Assembly: GCA_002083615.1 (NCBI GenBank)
Contig: MSXO01000031.1
Span: 1-54,276 of the forward strand
Source: Proteobacteria bacterium ST_bin11
GTDB taxonomy: Bacteria > Pseudomonadota > Gammaproteobacteria > Methylococcales > Methylomonadaceae
Direction: 5' to 3'
DNA length: 54,276 nucleotides
Part shown: piece by piece, positions 51,601-54,276 of the stretch
Position numbering within the stretch: the stretch's first letter is position 1
Layout of the letters: each line of letters opens with the position of its first letter
Made by a program: the position numbers and the translations under genes
The notes under the pieces: model-generated
What the model saw: the letters and a program-made list of their open reading frames with translations, nothing else
What the model was told of the DNA's origin: nothing
Database searches by the model: none

Positions 51601-52511
51601 GTTTTTTCAAAACAAGCATAAATGGCTTTTTTGATATCGCGTCCTAATTCTAACTGTAAGAAAATCTCCCTGAAACTTTCACATAAGATTGCCGGAGCAA
51701 TTGGATTATTAATCGAAGTATCAAATATGCCAAAAACCCTACATAGCTCTCTAACTAATAGACCAAGCTCATCGTCGAAGAAATTTTTCAACTTCCTGAT
51801 AGAGGCCGTCATATTCAACCAATCTTCAAAATCATCTTTCTCAATCAGCGAAAGCGACTCATGATACAAATTGTCTGGCACTTTCTCGCTACTATTAGAA
51901 ATATAATCAACTTGATATATAACAGAGCAACAAAACTCGCTACTAATAATCTCTCTATTCAATTTTAGGGTAGTAATTAAATCATCGCAGGCCGCCAAGC
52001 TGGAAAAAAGCTCAGAATGGACATTTGCAGCATCCATGCAGTCGCCGAGAGAGTCGAAAAACCTGTCTATTAGAGAGGGTAGGCTTTCTATTAGGAATTG
52101 TTTAAATATATTTTTATAATTTTCTTGGTTTAAACCGTCTGGCAAAGCCTCCGAATTGTCATCAGGGGCTAGCGAACCTAGGCCTGCTATAGTTTTTAAA
52201 GCGTTAAAAGTACTAGCGGGTATCTGCTCAGTAACGACTCCGACACCCGTTGCGCCGATATGGGTTATTTGGGCGGCTACTTCAAAGGCTTTAAGCTCAA
52301 ACTCTAGTTGAATAGAAAAACGGATTTTTATATTTTTATCTAATTCAATCTCCGGGTAAATTTTATCAAAAACCAGGTAAAATCCACCGCTACAAAAATC
52401 CAAAATACGACATTCCAGCGGATTAGCTTCCCCGGTTATAAACAAAGCTTTTAGATCAATCGCATATCTAATATAGCGACGTCTTTTGCTTTTTTTAATA
52501 CTAGCAGACAT
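48480..52511 (-). CDS. PilZ-DUF1631-GGDEF-EAL signalling protein
   Basis: A 1343-residue cytoplasmic protein. Residues about 10-110 form a PilZ-like domain (RRRYIRYAIDLKALFITG), and a long helical DUF1631 region spans about 150-750. A degenerate GGDEF domain around 840-1000 has RIGDKSFAVL at the active-site position, and an EAL domain lies about 1010-1255. In the EAL domain the signature is EIL, but FEVTET, SLDDFGSGYSSYSYLK, LKIDG, AEYVE and QGFGVHKP are kept, so c-di-GMP hydrolysis is plausible while cyclase activity is not. The last 70-90 residues (from about LLPQTVSADF) lie beyond the EAL domain and mostly antisense to dnaQ, so the natural stop may have been lost. Confidence 0.88.
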   Translation of the reverse strand: MSASIKKSKRRRYIRYAIDLKALFITGEANPLECRILDFCSGGFYLVFDKIYPEIELDKNIKIRFSIQLEFELKAFEVAAQITHIGATGVGVVTEQIPASTFNALKTIAGLGSLAPDDNSEALPDGLNQENYKNIFKQFLIESLPSLIDRFFDSLGDCMDAANVHSELFSSLAACDDLITTLKLNREIISSEFCCSVIYQVDYISNSSEKVPDNLYHESLSLIEKDDFEDWLNMTASIRKLKNFFDDELGLLVRELCRVFGIFDTSINNPIAPAILCESFREIFLQLELGRDIKKAIYACFEKTLIIALPNFYKQAAVTLAKFESARLITPAQKEKASSSFDAKHSEVNQVYFNDYLEAEPSSDYKLIQPLSQVTGKLLNLLSETNNISSALRHEESSQSPNSSTQPVFDPAEVLAAIAKLQNDVAAKSGPLLDTIALQRSLTDKLQANSAEAKSLGANDVQRLELYGKFFDALFGQLEFSTDIKDYLESIYLPLLSLPMQGNDFLDSESHPARKILNQLAVLEPAIKNNRVIKNTNIKSTVEKAIARISSESITNPNVFAEVEHELDSVAKQLTKSNDTNIKRFIEPYEGQQKLELARLTIQQEVDKRIAGRSVPSIIPTLLGAGWQDLLVIAELNKESNPAEKRSYLKVIDDLLFWLYEQESFLNMQSVSIHSTLKFIEDSLGPVCPNLFKRDNVIEELFSLLVGSGVPKVRKPMETIKIPTAKPSQKMIESEWAVQVAQLQVGEWLIIYRGSEGFEPMKLVWIGDTLPICVFVNRDGVTKLEISKSDLALLLENGGANRIESLDVPLMDRATNQMLQNMHSKLIYNATHDAETDLLTKDEFIKLLKIELVKLDNASHILCHIEILDFRVITNVCGVAGGKQFLKVLTQLIRDHLADCHLFARIGDKSFAVLIKDSSENTAHDLAKKLLKAISESRFQWQEKSYTIGVSMGLVPFEQNNFDVNELLQNADAASMSAERTGPNNVLLFTNDDENLKRQNKIYEWIGNIDKVFSENRLFLRCQMITAADEASASHQHYEILLGIKDENDNIIPPDHFIPAVERCKRMPEIDQWVITNVFSWIESNRHYFDNVDGFAINLSGQSINSEEFLGFLKDLLASTSVPTNKLIFEVTETVAAESFYLTNSFIKAIKQFDCKFSLDDFGSGYSSYSYLKNLNIDYLKIDGAFVKDILNNKADIAIVKSMNEIAHSLGLATVAEYVENAEIREVLKTIGVDFVQGFGVHKPMPLRELVIAPPSAPLFSFEDTEFWGLLKGFKPKLLLPQTVSADFGYFCQSLLVSLFFLRVTTDYLQRRPVGRQADDRLFIAIAGLVAFIQQGRLAACHQ

Positions 52512-52945
52512 AAATCAGATGAAATAGTAACAAACTACCGAAAAATGACAGCGACCTAATTCGTTAAACAAGGCCGTTGTAAGCTCCCTAAATAGTTAAT
52601 TAAATTATCTAGTTGGAGCGAAAATGTATTGATTCAAGCAACGTGTATCTAACGACAATGCTTACCTTGGTACTATACCACGTCAGATGTCAGTGTACTC
52701 TCGGTAGCAGGATAGTGTAGACCACTTCTAGCGAATATTTTGCTTTCGGACAGCGGGACGCAACCTCTGGCGTCAACCGCTAATAAACCGGCCTCCATAT
52801 TTCGCGGCGCCGGGAGTCTCCTACTCTCACGCCTGCGTTTTTCGCCATTTCAGGCCGGTCGCGTGCAATTTTGCTTGCCGATTAAGTCCGAGTTTGGGAT
52901 AAATGACGCGAACCTCCGACGGACCCATACCCACACTTGCAGACT
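52512..52945. other. 434-base intergenic region, no gene recognised
   Basis: It separates the divergent signalling gene and EVE gene and must hold both promoters. I see AT-rich sequence near 52520-52640 and GC-richer sequence after 52780. There is no convincing ORF, tRNA or terminator. EVE genes in other gammaproteobacteria can lie near 6S RNA, but I could not recognise its conserved bubble here. Confidence 0.4.
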
Positions 52946-53404
52946 ATGAATTACTGGCTGATGAAATCTGAGCCCGACACCTTCGGCATAGACGACTTGT
53001 TTAACCGACCCGACCAAACCGAGCATTGGGATGGAGTTCGCAATTACCAAGCGCGAAACATGATGCGTGATGAGATGAAAACTGGTGATCAGGTATTTTT
53101 TTACCATTCCAACTGCGACGAACCGGGCATCGTCGGTATTATGCAAGTAGCTCGGGAATCTTATCCTGACTTTACTGCGTTCGACCCAGACGATAAACAT
53201 TTCGATCCGAAAAGCAATCCGGATAAACCCACCTGGTATATGGTCGATGTAAAGTTCGTCAGAAAGCTATCGCGAAATATCAGTCTACGGGAACTGAAAC
53301 TAAAAACCGAACTAGGCGAATTGGCTTTGCTGCGTCGTGGTAATCGCCTGTCCATCATGCCGGTGAATGCTGAGCAATGGGCGTTTATTTTGAGTTTGGA
53401 GTAA
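52946..53404 (+). CDS. EVE domain protein
   Basis: A 152-residue protein of the EVE (PUA-like) family. It starts MNYWLMKSEPDTFGIDDL and has WDGVRNYQARNMMRDEMKTG and VFFYHSNCDEPGIVGIM, all typical. EVE domains bind modified bases in RNA or DNA; the target of this housekeeping branch is not known. The ATG at 52946 gives the conserved N-terminus. Its 3' end overlaps the convergent GNAT gene by 20 bases. Confidence 0.93.
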   Translation: MNYWLMKSEPDTFGIDDLFNRPDQTEHWDGVRNYQARNMMRDEMKTGDQVFFYHSNCDEPGIVGIMQVARESYPDFTAFDPDDKHFDPKSNPDKPTWYMVDVKFVRKLSRNISLRELKLKTELGELALLRRGNRLSIMPVNAEQWAFILSLE

Positions 53405-53870
53405 TGGGAGGGTTTAGTTCTGCACTCATTACGGTGACGCGGTGGTTGCGATAATATTCGTCGGCCATCGCCTTCCAGCCAAGTTTTTTATAGAAATCTG
53501 CTTGATCCGGTGTGAACAAATAGAGCTTGGCAATACCTGCTGTTTCTGCTTCCAGCATGATGTGCTTTACCAGGCGTGCGCCTATGCCCTGCCGGCGGAA
53601 TTCGGGGGCCACGTAAACGCTGGCTAACCATGGCGTCAGTTCAGGGCGTGTATCCATATCGCTTTCTATGATGGCTGCCGAGCCGGCTAGCTGGCCTTCC
53701 TGTTTATAAATGAAGGTGCTTGGGATTATTTTGCTGCTTAAATAAGCTTGCATTCTTTCGATGCGCTGTTCCAGGGTTTGGCAGGGATTCAGGTTTGACC
53801 ATTCGGCTTGGTGCCATTGGGCTAGCGTGGGGATTTGGTGGGGTTCTTGGGAGAGGTTGAGGATAGTCAT
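53385..53870 (-). CDS. GNAT family N-acetyltransferase
   Basis: A 161-residue acetyltransferase with the acetyl-CoA-binding motif VYVAPEFRRQGIGARLVKHI near residues 90-109 and a C-terminal FYKKLGWKAMADEYY. The substrate is unknown. It converges with the EVE gene. The upstream side is occupied by palindromic repeats, so promoter placement is unclear. Confidence 0.88.
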   Translation of the reverse strand: MTILNLSQEPHQIPTLAQWHQAEWSNLNPCQTLEQRIERMQAYLSSKIIPSTFIYKQEGQLAGSAAIIESDMDTRPELTPWLASVYVAPEFRRQGIGARLVKHIMLEAETAGIAKLYLFTPDQADFYKKLGWKAMADEYYRNHRVTVMSAELNPPITPNSK

Positions 53871-53903
53871 AGTTTGATGTCGCTAACGCGACGGTGTTTT
53901 AAA

Positions 53904-54254
53904 GTCGGGTCTCGGCCCGACAGCCGAGATACTTTTCTTTGCTTGTCCAAAGAAAAGTATCCAAAAGAAAAGACACCCGGATTTCGCCCTGATCCTGCGC
54001 TTCTCGTTTTTTGCAGGGATTGGCGAAAGGGGCTTCCTGCCCCTTCGCCAACGAGCGGCATCCTTGCCGCTCCCCTCCGGGCCAATCCCGCAAAAAACTG
54101 CGATGCTCGGGGTCGAAATACGGGACCAAAACCGTCCCCAAAGGTAAAAGTCCCTTCTTCCCCAGGGAGAAGATTAGGATGAGGGAAGCTCAAATAAACG
54201 TTGTAATAACCATGTATCCCCTCACCCCAACCCTCTCCCGCAAGGAGAGGGAGC
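53904..54254. repeat. Dispersed palindromic repeats at window end
   Basis: Several palindromes are visible. GTCGGG/CCCGAC lies at 53904-53921. A 13-base stem ATACTTTTCTTTG/CAAAGAAAAGTAT lies at 53929-53960, and CCCTCTCC/GGAGAGGG at 54231-54251 within the common CCCTCACCCCAACCCTCTCC unit. Such sequences are widespread intergenic repeats in gammaproteobacteria. Frames that run through this area have no protein-like composition, and no gene is supported between 53871 and 54276. Confidence 0.75.
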
Positions 54255-54276
54255 GTTAACAGGCTGTTGAAATTTA

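Noticed and set aside
52640..52945. Possible 6S RNA upstream of the EVE gene
   Set aside because: Position suggested it, but I could not find the long closing stem or the conserved central bubble on either strand.
53835..54259. Overlapping frames in the terminal repeat region on both strands
   Set aside because: They run through palindromic repeats, have Pro/Arg/Ser-rich sequence without known domains and lack RBSs.

Overview
The window reads as chromosomal DNA of a gammaproteobacterium of moderate GC content. The ygfX/ygfZ pair, a heme A synthase, abundant REP elements with a REP-associated transposase, and an aryl-polyene-type cluster would fit a methanotroph of the Methylococcales (Methylomonas-like). 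That placement is inference; no marker in the window proves it.

Positions 1-5300 are the end of an integrated mobile element, probably an ICE. It carries a DUF4942 protein cut by the window edge, a RadC-like protein behind a strongly structured leader RNA, two consecutive FlhD/FlhC-like regulator pairs (the second FlhD is fused to a STAS-like DUF4325 domain), an excisionase and a tyrosine integrase. The integrase stops 14 bases from the 3' CCA end of a tRNA-Met gene, which is the likely attachment site. A perfect TGTGA-N6-TCACA palindrome lies in front of the first FlhD-like gene.

Positions 5400-14100 are conserved chromosome: ychF; an operon of ygfX, an HDOD protein and a GAF-GGDEF diguanylate cyclase; then, divergently, ygfZ, a second HDOD protein, heme A synthase and the DEAD-box helicase deaD. 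A 3' fragment of a tRNA-Thr(UGU) overlaps the deaD stop codon, followed by a strong terminator. It marks the border of the next block.

Positions 14300-41300 are a composite type II polyketide/NRPS-like biosynthetic cluster of the aryl polyene class. It has three ketosynthases (one frameshifted in a G6 run), two chain-length-factor-like proteins, two ACPs, one PCP, one ketoreductase, two hotdog dehydratases, a thioesterase, a lysophospholipid-type acyltransferase, a family 2 glycosyltransferase, two COG4648-like membrane proteins, an MMPL exporter with a LolA-like partner, two halogenase-like flavoenzymes and an ApeH-like adenylating enzyme. In the middle, on the opposite strand, sits a module unusual for such clusters: PCP, condensation-like protein, free-standing adenylation domain and acyl-CoA dehydrogenase. 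This resembles the toolkit that makes pyrrolyl-2-carboxyl-S-PCP from proline. The module is interrupted by a REP/RAYT element and an Mrr-type restriction gene. The simplest reading is a membrane-linked, possibly halogenated polyene whose head group may come from an amino acid.

Positions 41400-54276 are again conserved chromosome: a DUF2452 protein, truA, an L,D-transpeptidase, rlmD, cysM, ppk1, dnaQ, a very large PilZ-DUF1631-GGDEF-EAL protein, an EVE-domain protein and a GNAT acetyltransferase. The window ends in dispersed palindromic repeats.
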